Assembly: GCF_002362255.1 (NCBI RefSeq)
Contig: NZ_LPVV01000040.1
Coordinates: forward strand, 124,001 to 188,000
Source: Microbacterium sp. SZ1
GTDB taxonomy: Bacteria > Actinomycetota > Actinomycetes > Actinomycetales > Microbacteriaceae
Length of the DNA: 64,000 bases
Direction: 5' to 3'
Part shown: positions 25,379 to 34,300 of the stretch, piece after piece
Layout of the letters: each line of letters begins with the position of its first letter
How positions within the stretch are numbered: position 1 is the stretch's first letter
Made by a program: the position numbers and the translations under genes
The notes under the pieces: generated by a model
Told to the model about the DNA's origin: nothing
The model's database searches: none
The model's input: the letters and a program-made list of their open reading frames with translations, nothing else

Positions 25379-26234
25379 GCTTCCCGAGGTCGAGGTCGTG
25401 CGTGCCGGTCTCGCACCTGCCGCGATCGGCTCGCTCATCACCGCTGTCAGCGTGTTCGATGAACGCGCCCTGACCCGGCATGCGGCCGGACCCGAGGACT
25501 TCGTCGCCCGGCTCGAGGGACACCGCTTCGCGGCAGCCGACCGACGCGGCAAATTCCTCTGGCTTCCGCTCGACTCCGGCGACACGGCGCTGATCGCGCA
25601 CCTCGGTATGAGCGGCCAGATGCTGCTCCGTGCGCCCGACGCGCCCGCCGAACGGCATGAGCGCATCAGGATCGGCCTCGAGCATCCGATCCACGGCGAA
25701 CTGGCCGTCGTGTTCGCCGACCAGCGGACCTTCGGCTCGCTGGCCGTCGACGAGCTGCGCGACGATGGACCGTCGCGCATCCCCTCGCAGGTGCTGCACA
25801 TCGCTCGCGATCCGATGGACCCGCTGTTCGACGACGCGACGTTCCTCGCCGCTCTGCGGCGGAGGAGCAGCGGGATCAAGCGCGTCCTGCTCGATCAGCA
25901 GGTGATCAGCGGTGTCGGCAACATCTACGCTGACGAGTCGCTGTGGGCGGCCCGCATCCATCCCGAGACCGCGGTATCCGCTCTCTCGACGCGAGCAGCC
26001 TCGCGGTTGCTCGCCGACATCCGCGCCGTGCTGGCCAAAGCCCTCGCCGAGGGCGGCACCAGCTTCGACGCGCAGTACGTCAACGTGAACGGTCAGGCCG
26101 GGTATTTCGCCCATTCCCTCAACGCCTACGGACGGGGAGGTGAACCGTGTCCGCGGTGCGGTGGCCCGATTCGGCGCACCGCGTTCATGAACCGGTCGAG
26201 CCACTACTGCCCGCGCTGTCAGCGCCGCCGCTGA
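25371..26234 (+). CDS. mutM: Formamidopyrimidine-DNA glycosylase
   Basis: Removes oxidised purines (8-oxoguanine, Fapy) from DNA and nicks the strand. It has 287 residues. The N-terminal PELPEVE provides the catalytic proline (P2) and Glu (E3). The conserved [10 protein letters not shown] and the helix-two-turn-helix with [11 protein letters not shown] follow, and the C-terminus has a CXXC...CXXC zinc finger starting [11 protein letters not shown]. All catalytic parts are intact, favouring MutM over a Nei-like paralogue. GTG start, eight-base overlap with rnc. Confidence 0.95.
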   Translation: MPELPEVEVVRAGLAPAAIGSLITAVSVFDERALTRHAAGPEDFVARLEGHRFAAADRRGKFLWLPLDSGDTALIAHLGMSGQMLLRAPDAPAERHERIRIGLEHPIHGELAVVFADQRTFGSLAVDELRDDGPSRIPSQVLHIARDPMDPLFDDATFLAALRRRSSGIKRVLLDQQVISGVGNIYADESLWAARIHPETAVSALSTRAASRLLADIRAVLAKALAEGGTSFDAQYVNVNGQAGYFAHSLNAYGRGGEPCPRCGGPIRRTAFMNRSSHYCPRCQRRR

Positions 26235-26246
26235 CCCGACCGGCGC

Positions 26247-27569
26247 TCACCCCGCCGCGAACGAACGCGCCAGGAGCGGTCGGGTCGCGCGCATGCTGGC
26301 TCCGACCACGCCGATCCCGATCGCGACGACGACGACGATCGTCAGCACCGATTCCGGCGCCGTGATGAGGGCCATCCCGAGCAGCGGGAAGACGAGCACT
26401 GCCGCGCAGAGCGCCGAGCCGATCGCGGTGATCAGCAGCGGCGACATGATCGCCCGACGACGTGCGCGGTCGACCGTCTCGAGCGGCATCCCCAGGTGAT
26501 GCAGGCTCTCGTGGAGCTCGCGCTGATCGAGGATCGCCGCCGCCTGATTCACGCCCACCGAGGCCGCGACCATGAGGAACGACGCCACGAGCGTGATGAT
26601 GAGGCCGGTACGCATGTCGACGGCGAGTGCGGCTTCCTCGGAGGCGGCGTCGTCGCTGCCGAGAACGTTCATGAGCGAGACTCCGGTGCCCGCGAACACG
26701 GCCATGAAGCTCGCCATCGCGATCCCGCTCACCTGCCGCCAGGCGCTCTTCGGGGAATCGAGCACGAGGCGCGCCGCCAGCAGCCGCTCCGGGTGCTCGG
26801 CCCGACGCAGCTGCCCCGACGCGATGAGCTTGATCACCCAGGGGCCGAGCACGTTCAGCACGGTGAGCGCGATCGCGAAGAGCACGGCAAGCACCGTGAT
26901 CGTCGTCACGATGCCGGCGACCGAGGGGAAGACCTTGATCAGCACGAAGACCAGCGCGAGGACGGAGACGCCGATGATCGCGCGGAACCAGTGCACGTTC
27001 GACGCGGTGGTGCGCAGGCGAACGCCGAGCGGCGAGATGATGACCCGGCGGAGGCCGAGCGCGGCGCTGCCTGCCGCGACGACGAGGATGCCGCCGACCA
27101 CCGAGAGTACGACCAGCGGTGGGAGCACGACGGCCTCTACGCCCAGTGCTTCGCCGCGGAAAGGGATCAGGCCGATCAGCGGGCTGATCGCGAGAGAGAC
27201 GAGCACTCCGGCGACCGCGCCGGCGGCGGCCACGAGCACGGACTCGACGACGGTCGCGACACCGACGCCGAGCGGGGTGACCCCCAGAAGGCGCAGTGTG
27301 GAGAGACGCTCGTCACGTCGCCGCGCGGAGAGCCGTGCGGCGGCTCCGCCGAGGTTCATCAGCGGGACGACCAAGAGCACCAGCGCGATCGCGGCGAGTG
27401 CCTGGTAGACGGGGGCGAAGTCATCGGTCCAGCTCCAGAAGGACTGCGCGCCGCCGACCACGGTGAGCACGAGTGCGGTGACGATCGCGAAGGCCGTCGC
27501 GGGGAGTGCGAGGAACGCCGTCTGACCCTGCGCCGGACGCAGCAGCAGGGCGAGGACGCGAGGGTTCAT
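26247..27569 (-). CDS. ABC transporter permease (FtsX/MacB-like)
   Basis: A 440-residue membrane protein with about eight to ten spans and two FtsX-type repeats. The internal stretch ARRRDERLSTLRLLGVTP is the cytoplasmic loop typical of this family (cf. LRxxGA motifs), and a second copy appears as DQRELHESLHHLGMP. The ATG overlaps the ATPase stop as ATGA, so the pair forms one transporter. Such type VII ABC systems do mechanotransmission or export lipoproteins and peptides, often conferring bacteriocin or antibiotic tolerance. No periplasmic partner or two-component system is adjacent, so the substrate is open. Confidence 0.87.
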   Translation of the reverse strand: MNPRVLALLLRPAQGQTAFLALPATAFAIVTALVLTVVGGAQSFWSWTDDFAPVYQALAAIALVLLVVPLMNLGGAAARLSARRRDERLSTLRLLGVTPLGVGVATVVESVLVAAAGAVAGVLVSLAISPLIGLIPFRGEALGVEAVVLPPLVVLSVVGGILVVAAGSAALGLRRVIISPLGVRLRTTASNVHWFRAIIGVSVLALVFVLIKVFPSVAGIVTTITVLAVLFAIALTVLNVLGPWVIKLIASGQLRRAEHPERLLAARLVLDSPKSAWRQVSGIAMASFMAVFAGTGVSLMNVLGSDDAASEEAALAVDMRTGLIITLVASFLMVAASVGVNQAAAILDQRELHESLHHLGMPLETVDRARRRAIMSPLLITAIGSALCAAVLVFPLLGMALITAPESVLTIVVVVAIGIGVVGASMRATRPLLARSFAAG

Positions 27570-28261
27570 GCGGACACCGCCGGCGAGACGACCTGTCCAT
27601 CGCGCACGGAGGCGATCCGGGAGCAGCGGGCCGCGACCTCCGGATCGTGGGTGACGACGAGCAGTGTCCGCCCCTGACCCGTTGTCGACCAGAGCAGGGC
27701 GTCCATGACCTCGTGCGAGGTGTGCGAGTCGAGGGCGCCGGTCGGCTCGTCGGCGAAGACGAGCTCGGCACCCGTCGCCTGAGCGCGCGCGATCGCGACG
27801 CGCTGCGCCTGGCCACCCGAGAGCTCGCCGATGCGGCGGTCCTCCATGCCGGCGAGCCCGAGGGCGGCGAGCCACGATGCCGCGTGGTGCACGGCATCCG
27901 CTCTCTTCACGCCGTTGATCATGGAGGCGAGGGCGACGTTCTCGACGGCGGTGAGCTCAGGGATGAGGAGACCCTGCTGGAAGACGAAGCCGAAGCGCTC
28001 GCGTCGCAAGCGCGATCGGGCCGACTCTCCGAGCCCGGACAGCTCGACCGGGGAGCCCGCGGCTGGTCGGAACGAGACGGTCCCGGAGTCGGGGGTGATG
28101 ATGCCGGCGAGGACGTGCAGGAGGGTGGTCTTGCCCGATCCGGAGGCGCCCATGATCGCGACGGACTCGCCGGGAAGGACCTGGAGGTCCACCCCGGCGA
28201 GTGCGCGTGTGGTGCCGTAGGACTTCGTGAGGGCCCGTGCCTCGAGGACGTGAGTGTTCAT
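27566..28261 (-). CDS. ABC transporter ATP-binding protein (LolD/MacB-like)
   Basis: Nucleotide-binding subunit of 231 residues. Walker A is GASGSGKTT, the Q-loop lies in FGFVFQQG, the ABC signature is LSGGQAQRVAIARA, Walker B is ELVFADEP, and the switch His lies in VVTHDPEVA. The LSGGQ and TGALD pattern places it with the LolD/MacB/FtsE group, consistent with the FtsX-like permease it overlaps by four bases. GAGGCT on the minus strand (28268-28273) ends six bases before the ATG, in line with the leaderless pattern. Confidence 0.92.
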   Translation of the reverse strand: MNTHVLEARALTKSYGTTRALAGVDLQVLPGESVAIMGASGSGKTTLLHVLAGIITPDSGTVSFRPAAGSPVELSGLGESARSRLRRERFGFVFQQGLLIPELTAVENVALASMINGVKRADAVHHAASWLAALGLAGMEDRRIGELSGGQAQRVAIARAQATGAELVFADEPTGALDSHTSHEVMDALLWSTTGQGRTLLVVTHDPEVAARCSRIASVRDGQVVSPAVSA

Positions 28262-28346
28262 GCTTCCAGCCTCGCGACGACGCCACCCGGCGTCATCGCA
28301 CCGGCGGATGATCCGCCGTCCCGCGCCTACATCGCGCGGATGATCC

Positions 28347-29429
28347 TCAGGCGAGCCGCTTCTGCCAGGCGCCTGCGTACGACACCGCCCGGAAGCCGAG
28401 CGCCTCGTTGATGCTGAGCATCGGCCGGTTCTCCTCGGCGTTGAAGGTGGATACGACGGGAGAGTCCGGCATCAGCTCGCGCCAGCGGAGCAGATTGGCG
28501 CACTTCACGATCATGCCGAGGCGGTGTCCGCGATGAGCGCTCGAGACGAGCGTGCCGAACTGATGTGTCGTGCCGGTGCGATCCGCGCCGATGAGCAGCT
28601 CGTTGTACGCGACGAGATCGCCGGTGGGCACGTGCTGCACCGCGGTGACCGCGAACGCCTGACCCGCCGACGTCAACCTCGCGTCACGTCGTTCGACGCG
28701 CTGCGCGTCCCACTCTTCCGCGACGAACTCCATGTCGCCGCTCGGCGCGTCCGTCGAGAGACGTGCGAGGATGCCCGCGTACCCGTCCCGGTACTCCTCG
28801 GGAGTGGGCGCCATCCACTGCACGATCCGGTAGTCCGGTCCTGCGACATCGAGGGCGGAGTCGAGGGCGTGTTCGAGCGCGGAGAGGTCCGCGCGCAGAT
28901 CGAGCTCGCTGTTGCGCTCGACCTGCTCGCAGACGAAGCCTTCGACCGCCAGCGCGTCGGAGAGAGCAGTGGACGGGATCCGCCCCCACCCGGTCCGGGG
29001 CACGATCATGCGATCGGTCTCGATCGGGCGGTGCAGAGACCAGGCCTGGATGAGCGACCGCCCGTGGGCGCGCGCCTCCTCCTCGGCGAGGTCGAGCAGC
29101 GCCGCCTCGACGCCCAGCCCGGCGAACCGATGCGGTACGAGCACGTCGATCTCGGCTGCCTGCGCATCGGCTTCCCTGGCGTAGTCGATCGTGATCATGC
29201 CGACGATCTCACCATCGATCCTCGCCACGAATCCGGTGTGCAGGGTGTCGGTCTGGTCCTGCCAGGCCGGCAGCATCTGGGCGGCGTCCGGAGCCAGATC
29301 CGGGATACCGGTGGCCTCATCGCAGACGAGGCGATTGAGTTCACCGTACGCGAGGAAGTCCGCGGCCTCGTCGCTGTCGAGCGAACCGGGGACCACGAGG
29401 GGCGTGATCGTCAGCGTGGAGGTGGTCAT
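28347..29429 (-). CDS. Double GNAT acetyltransferase, paralogue B
   Basis: A 360-residue protein with two GNAT N-acetyltransferase domains in tandem. The first (about 50-150) contains VPHRFAGLGVEAALLDLAEEEA, a slightly degenerate acetyl-CoA loop. The second (about 200-355) contains SSAHRGHRLGMIVKCANL, the RGHRLG acetyl-CoA site, and ends with NAEENRPMLSINEALGF. Two-domain GNATs with this C-terminal signature resemble mycothiol synthase in architecture, but the family substrates are mostly unknown. It overlaps the upstream paralogue as ATGA; the pair arose by tandem duplication, as the C-terminal 30 residues are largely identical. Confidence 0.85.
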   Translation of the reverse strand: MTTSTLTITPLVVPGSLDSDEAADFLAYGELNRLVCDEATGIPDLAPDAAQMLPAWQDQTDTLHTGFVARIDGEIVGMITIDYAREADAQAAEIDVLVPHRFAGLGVEAALLDLAEEEARAHGRSLIQAWSLHRPIETDRMIVPRTGWGRIPSTALSDALAVEGFVCEQVERNSELDLRADLSALEHALDSALDVAGPDYRIVQWMAPTPEEYRDGYAGILARLSTDAPSGDMEFVAEEWDAQRVERRDARLTSAGQAFAVTAVQHVPTGDLVAYNELLIGADRTGTTHQFGTLVSSAHRGHRLGMIVKCANLLRWRELMPDSPVVSTFNAEENRPMLSINEALGFRAVSYAGAWQKRLA

Positions 29430-30511
29430 GAGAGGTCCTTCCGCCAGGCGCCTTCGTAGGCGATGGCTTCGAAGCCCAGGGCTTCGTTGATGGAGAGCAT
29501 GGGCCGGTTCTCCTCGGCGTTGTAGGTGATCACCGCCCGCGACTGCGGCGCGATCTCCCGCCAGGTCGCGAGCGAGGCGCACTTCACGAGCTGGCCGAGG
29601 CGGTGACCTCGGTGCTCACGCAGCACGAGCGTGTCGTGCTGGTGGGTGGTGGCGGCGGTATCCGGGCCGATGCCGATCTCGGTGAACGCCGCGAGCTCGC
29701 CGCTGTCGACGTGCTGCGCAACGGTGACGAGCATCCGCTGGCGCATCTCGACGATGCGCTTCTCGCCGGCGACGACGCGATCGGCGTCCCACTGCTCCTC
29801 GTCGGCTTCGAGCCCCGCCGACGGCGCGTCGGTCGACATCCGAGACTTGAGCCAGGCGTAGCCGTCGAGGTGCTCGGTCGGTGTAGGCACCTCCCACTGC
29901 AGCACCCGGTACCCGGTAGCCGCGCGGCGCGCGTCGGCGTGCAGGGCGTCGAACTCATGGGTCGCGTCGTCGAGGTCGAGCCGACTGACCCGATACACCT
30001 GTTCGAGTGAGAAGCCGTGGCGCAGCAGGAATCGGGAGACGTGGTCGTCCGGCACGCTTCCGTGTCCGGTGCGCGCGGTGATCCGGTCGCCTGAGGACGC
30101 CGGCTGCTCAGTCCAGTTCTGGATGACGGTCCTGCCGTGTCGCCGGGCCGCTGCTTCGATGTGGGGGAGCACGGCACTGCCGATGCCCCGACCCCAGACG
30201 CGCGGGTGGATCTCGATGCTCGCGATCGCCGTGCGCGACCCCTCCTCGTGGGGGATGTCGACGACAGCGCGTCCGACGATCGTGCCCGCGACGCGGACGG
30301 CCCAGACGGTCGTGGTGCGTTCCGGACGCGACCTCAGCAGTGGCAGCAGCGCCTCGGGCTCGAGGTCCTGTTCGTCGCGTCCGGTGATCGCGCGGTAGAC
30401 GTCGTTGCGGACGCGGGCGAGTTCGCGGAACTCGCCCGCGTCTGCTGCATCCGCCCGTGCCGGGAGCACGAGCGGATGCAGCGTGGCATCCTCGGTGAGC
30501 ACGATGCTCAT
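29426..30511 (-). CDS. Double GNAT acetyltransferase, paralogue A
   Basis: A 361-residue relative of the following gene with the same two-domain layout. The first domain holds EIHPRVWGRGIGSAVLP, a clear Q/RxxGxG acetyl-CoA loop. The second holds LREHRGHRLGQLVKCASL and the C-terminal NAEENRPMLSINEALGF. In this copy the first acetyl-CoA loop is better kept than in paralogue B, so both domains could be active here. GGAAGGAC lies a few bases before the ATG. The operon order is leader frame, 92-residue gene, paralogue A, paralogue B, all under the promoter at 31168-31197. Substrate unknown. Confidence 0.85.
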   Translation of the reverse strand: MSIVLTEDATLHPLVLPARADAADAGEFRELARVRNDVYRAITGRDEQDLEPEALLPLLRSRPERTTTVWAVRVAGTIVGRAVVDIPHEEGSRTAIASIEIHPRVWGRGIGSAVLPHIEAAARRHGRTVIQNWTEQPASSGDRITARTGHGSVPDDHVSRFLLRHGFSLEQVYRVSRLDLDDATHEFDALHADARRAATGYRVLQWEVPTPTEHLDGYAWLKSRMSTDAPSAGLEADEEQWDADRVVAGEKRIVEMRQRMLVTVAQHVDSGELAAFTEIGIGPDTAATTHQHDTLVLREHRGHRLGQLVKCASLATWREIAPQSRAVITYNAEENRPMLSINEALGFEAIAYEGAWRKDLS

Positions 30512-30524
30512 GATGTCCTTCCGA

Positions 30525-30803
30525 TCAGCGCAGCTGGCGCTGCAGGTCGAAGGTGAGCAGAGCGTACGTCTCGGCGGCGGAGCGTTCCCGCCGGTCGAGA
30601 GCGAGCAGATCGCCGGAGACGCGAGACGAGCGGCGCTCCCGCCGAGGGCGCTGCGCTCTCTGCAGCAGCCACAGGCCGATGCGGAGGGAGAGACGGTCTG
30701 CGAGCGCGAGGCGACGCAGGTCGTCGGGTGCGGGGATGTGGAGGACCTGCTGGTCCTCGGTATCCGGTGGGTGGGTGGTGGAGCGGTACAGCGTGGTGTT
30801 CAC
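30525..30803 (-). CDS. Small conserved-looking protein of unknown function
   Basis: A 92-residue protein that I do not recognise. It is preceded by GAAGGAATCATC, a good ribosome site, directly before a GTG. It has no membrane span. The centre, DDLRRLALADRLSLRIGLWLL, is a probable amphipathic helix, followed by a strongly basic stretch (RAQRPRRERRSSR) and a C-terminal helix. It lies 13 bases upstream of the first double-GNAT gene in the same operon, so it may work with those enzymes or bind nucleic acid. Function unknown; coding status is supported by the ribosome site, GC-rich third positions and context. Confidence 0.65.
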   Translation of the reverse strand: MNTTLYRSTTHPPDTEDQQVLHIPAPDDLRRLALADRLSLRIGLWLLQRAQRPRRERRSSRVSGDLLALDRRERSAAETYALLTFDLQRQLR

Positions 30804-31021
30804 GATGATTCCTTCGAGTGGTGATGGTGTGATGCGATGACGCAGACGGCGCGGACCCCGTTCAGAGAGGGGTGGCGCGGTGAGAGCACGAGCCCGGGAG
30901 ACTGCGGAGAGCGGATGCCGGGGTCGGCGGTGAGCCGTGATCCTGCGGGATCAGTGCGGAAGCGGCGCGATGGCGCGCGAGGCGGACGCCCGAGAGCGGG
31001 CGGAGTCCTGCTGCTGCGGCT
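30804..31021 (-). promoter_or_regulatory. Structured leader between the 36-codon frame and the 92-residue gene
   Basis: A 218-base transcribed gap without a convincing gene. Reading the minus strand, it can form several short hairpins, for example CGCCCG/CGGGCG with a four-base loop (30987-31002) and a GATCC/GGATC hairpin with a CGCA loop near 30938-30951. No U-run follows any of them. The region is unusually long for an operon spacer in this genome. Confidence 0.4.
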
Positions 31022-31132
31022 CTAGGAGAGAGCGCTGCTGCGACGGACGCCGGCGGTTACCGAGTGCGCAAGGCGCGGCGCAAAGGGCGCGGCGAGGCGT
31101 GTGGCCTGTGCGTTCAGCTGAGTGATCATCAT
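31022..31132 (-). CDS. Putative 36-residue leader peptide
   Basis: A 37-codon frame starting ATGATG, with an almost perfect Shine-Dalgarno, AAAGGAGG, six bases upstream; this is the strongest ribosome site in the window. The peptide begins MMITQLNAQATRLAAPFAP and is Ala/Arg/Leu-rich with no known domain. The start region GGTTACCG (minus-strand complement of 31133-31140) has an exact inverted copy CGGTAACC inside the frame (complement of 31055-31062), so the mRNA can fold to mask its own ribosome site. It is the first frame after the strong promoter at 31168-31197 and precedes the structured gap and the GNAT operon. Whether the peptide matters or only its translation does is unknown. Confidence 0.5.
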   Translation of the reverse strand: MMITQLNAQATRLAAPFAPRLAHSVTAGVRRSSALS

Positions 31133-31167
31133 CGGTAACCTCCTTTCGTGTGGCGATCCGGAGGTTC

Positions 31168-31197
31168 ACGGTAGCGAAGGCCCACAGCTGACGTCAA
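31168..31197 (-). promoter_or_regulatory. Strong promoter of the double-GNAT operon
   Basis: On the minus strand TTGACG (31192-31197) and TACCGT (31168-31173) are separated by 18 bases, the best -35/-10 pair in the window. The expected transcript starts near 31161 with a UTR of about 28 bases before the 36-codon frame. Confidence 0.7.
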
Positions 31198-31283
31198 GCA
31201 TCCCGGGCGTGTCCGGCGTGTCGCGGCGTCGGGACGATCGCCCCGGCACCGCGCGGGATGCCGGTCGTGACGCGGAATTCCGG

Positions 31284-31334
31284 TAGCGTATGGGCGTGAT
31301 CCAGCCCGGAAGCGCGGTACGCGCATGCATCTGA
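31284..31334 (+). promoter_or_regulatory. smc promoter and leaderless 12-codon mini-frame
   Basis: TAGCGT (31284-31289) is followed after six bases by a GTG (31296). That GTG opens a 12-codon frame ending in TGA at 31332-31334, overlapping the smc ATG at 31325. The arrangement suggests translation of a tiny leaderless frame that delivers ribosomes to smc; the only purine-rich ribosome site before the smc ATG is a weak GGAAG. Confidence 0.45.
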
Positions 31335-34300
31335 AGAGCCTGACCCTCAAGGGGTTCAAGTCCTTCGCGCAGCCGACCAGCTTCGTCTTCGAACCGGGCG
31401 TCACGTGCATCGTCGGCCCCAACGGATCCGGCAAGTCGAACGTCGTCGACGCTCTCGCCTGGGTGATGGGGGAGCAAGGGGCGAAGACCCTTCGCGGCGG
31501 CAAGATGGAGGACGTCATCTTCGCCGGCACGTCGACGCGAGGTCCGCTCGGCCGTGCGGAGGTGCAGCTGACGATCGACAACGCCGACGGCGCGCTGCCG
31601 ATCGAGTACGCCGAGGTCACGATCAGCCGCACGCTCTTCCGCAACGGATCGAGCGAGTACGCGATCAACGGCGAGTCCTGCCGACTGCTCGACGTGCAGG
31701 AGCTGCTGAGCGATTCCGGTCTCGGCCGCGAGATGCACGTGATCGTCGGCCAGGGCCGCCTCGACACGGTCCTGCAGGCCTCGCCCGAGGACCGCCGCGG
31801 CTTCATCGAGGAGGCCGCAGGAATCCTCAAGCACCGGCGGCGCAAGGAGAAGACCCTCCGCAAGCTCGACGCGATGGAGACGAATCTGACGCGTCTGAGC
31901 GACCTCGCCGGGGAGATCCGCCGTCAGCTCAAGCCGCTGGGTCGTCAGGCGGAGATCGCGCGTGAGGCGCAGACCATCGCGGCGGTCGTGCGCGACGCCA
32001 AAGCCCGCATCTTCGCCGACGACGTCGTGGCACTGCGCACGGCCCTGGCGGACCACACCCGCACCGAGCACGAGCGTCACACCGAGCGACTCGTGCTCTC
32101 CGATCAGGCCGAGGCCGTGCGGGCGAGTATCGCGCGCCTCGAGCAGGACCAGAACTCGGTGGCCGTCGACCAGGCGCGAAGCGTCGCCTTCGGGCTGGAG
32201 CAGGTGCAGGAGCGCATGCGCGGTCTGTACACACTCGCCAACCAGCGCCTCGCGCTGCTCGGCTCGGAGGAGGACGACGCGGCGGTGACCGCGGTGACCG
32301 TCACACAGGCGACGATCGACGAGGCGAAGGCCGAGATCACCGAGATCTCTGAGGGGCTGGGCGATGCGCAGGACGCCGCGGCGGCCGCCAGCCGCGAGGT
32401 CGTCAGCGCGCGCGCAGAGCTCGACACGCTCGACGTCGACATCGCCGAGCAGAGCGCTCTCGTCTCGGAGTACGACATGAGGCTCACCTCGCTGCGCGGT
32501 GCCGCGGATGCTGCGGCGTCGGCTCTCGCGGCGGTGCGTGGCGCGGTGCTGCGGCAGGAGAACGCTCTCGAGGCCGCCCACATCCGGCGCCGGGAGGCAG
32601 CAGAGGCGCTGGAGGCCATCGACACCGCGGAAGCACCCGAAGGCACCGCGGCCGAGTACTCCGCGGCCTACGAGAGCGCGCAACGCGCCGCGACGGCAGC
32701 CGAGACGGAGCGGGAGACGCTCCGCGAGCGGCTGCACGCGGCGGAGCGCGAGGTCGATGCGCTCACCGCGAAGGCCGCAGCCCTCGGGAGTGCACTCGCC
32801 CTCTCCGGTGGTGCGGCCGAGATCGTGAAGACCGGGGGCGACGGCATCCGCGGTCTCGTCGGCGACGCCGTGCAGGTCAAAGCGGGTTTCGAGGCGGCGA
32901 TCGCCGCTGTGCTCGGTCCGCTGACCGAGGGCGTCCTGGTGGACGAGGCTGTTCATGCCTTCGCCCTCGCCGGGGATGCCGAGTCGCAGGGGAGGGGCGT
33001 GATCGACTTCGTCGTGGCCGACGCTATCCGTCCTGCCGTCCGGCTGCCGGAGCTTCCGGGCGTCACGCCCGCCGTCGACACGGTCACAGCGCCCGCCGGG
33101 GTGCTCGGCATCCTGTCGCACGTGCTCATCGCCGGCGACCTCGACGAGGCTCGCGCAGCGCGCAGCGCGCTGGACGCTCTCGACGACACCACGACGACCG
33201 TCGTGACGACCACGGGAGACGTGGTCACCGCGCAGACTCTGCGCACGGGTTCCGGGGGAGAGCGTTCACGACTCGAACTCGCCGCCGAGCGGGATGCCGC
33301 GAGCGAGCGCCTCGCGGAGGTGCAGGTCATCGTCGACTCGCTGCGCGAGGCGCGGGAGGACGCGAACGACCTCGTCGAGACGACGCGGCGTCAGGCGAAG
33401 GACGCGCTGCGTGCGCTCCGGGAGCATGACGCGGCGCTGGCCAGCCACGCGGAGCAGGTCAACCGCATCACCGTCACGCACGAGTCGGCGGTCGCGGAGT
33501 GCGACCGGCTCGAGGCGGGACTGGCTCAGGCGCAGTCCGCCGTGGAGGAAGCAGAGGCGAAGGCCGGCCGCGCGAAGACCGAGCTCGACGAGGCGGTGTC
33601 GGCACCCCGGCCCGTCCTCGACGCATCGGCCCGAGACGGTCTGCTGGAGGCTCTGGAGCATGCGCGCGAGGGCGAGGTCAGAGCCCGCCTGGAGATCGAG
33701 ACGTTGCGGGAGCGCGTCCGCGCGGCCCAGGCGCGCGTCGCGAGCTTGGAGCGACAGCGCGAGCAGGAACGGGATGCGGCGGCGGAGGCAGCGCGTCGCG
33801 CGGTGATCCGTCGCGCTCAGCGGGAAGCGGCGTCGGGCGTCGCGTCAGAGCTCCCGCGCATCCTGGACTCGATCGACCGCTCCGTGGCCGAAGCCCGTCT
33901 CGCGTTGGGGGAGGCGGAGGCTGCGCGCTCCGCGCAGAACGAGGAGCTGACCGCTCTCCGTGCGCAGGAGACGTCGCTCCGCGAGCGCCTCGCAGGTCTC
34001 ACCGAGAGCGTCCACGGCCTGGAACTGCAGATCCACGAGAAGAAGCTGCACCTCAACAGTCTGCTCGAACGCGTCGCGTCCGAGCTGGCGCTCGACGAAG
34101 ATATTCTCGTTGCGGAATATGGGCCGGATCAACTCGTGCCTCGCGATCCGGGCGCTGAGCTCGCAGAGGGGGAGTTAATCGACGACACGGCCATTCCGTT
34201 CGATCGCCGCATCCAGCAGCGACGCCTTGCCGACGCGGAACGCAAGCTCGCTCAGCTGGGGCGCGTCAACCCGCTCGCTCTGGAAGAGTTCGCGGCGCTC

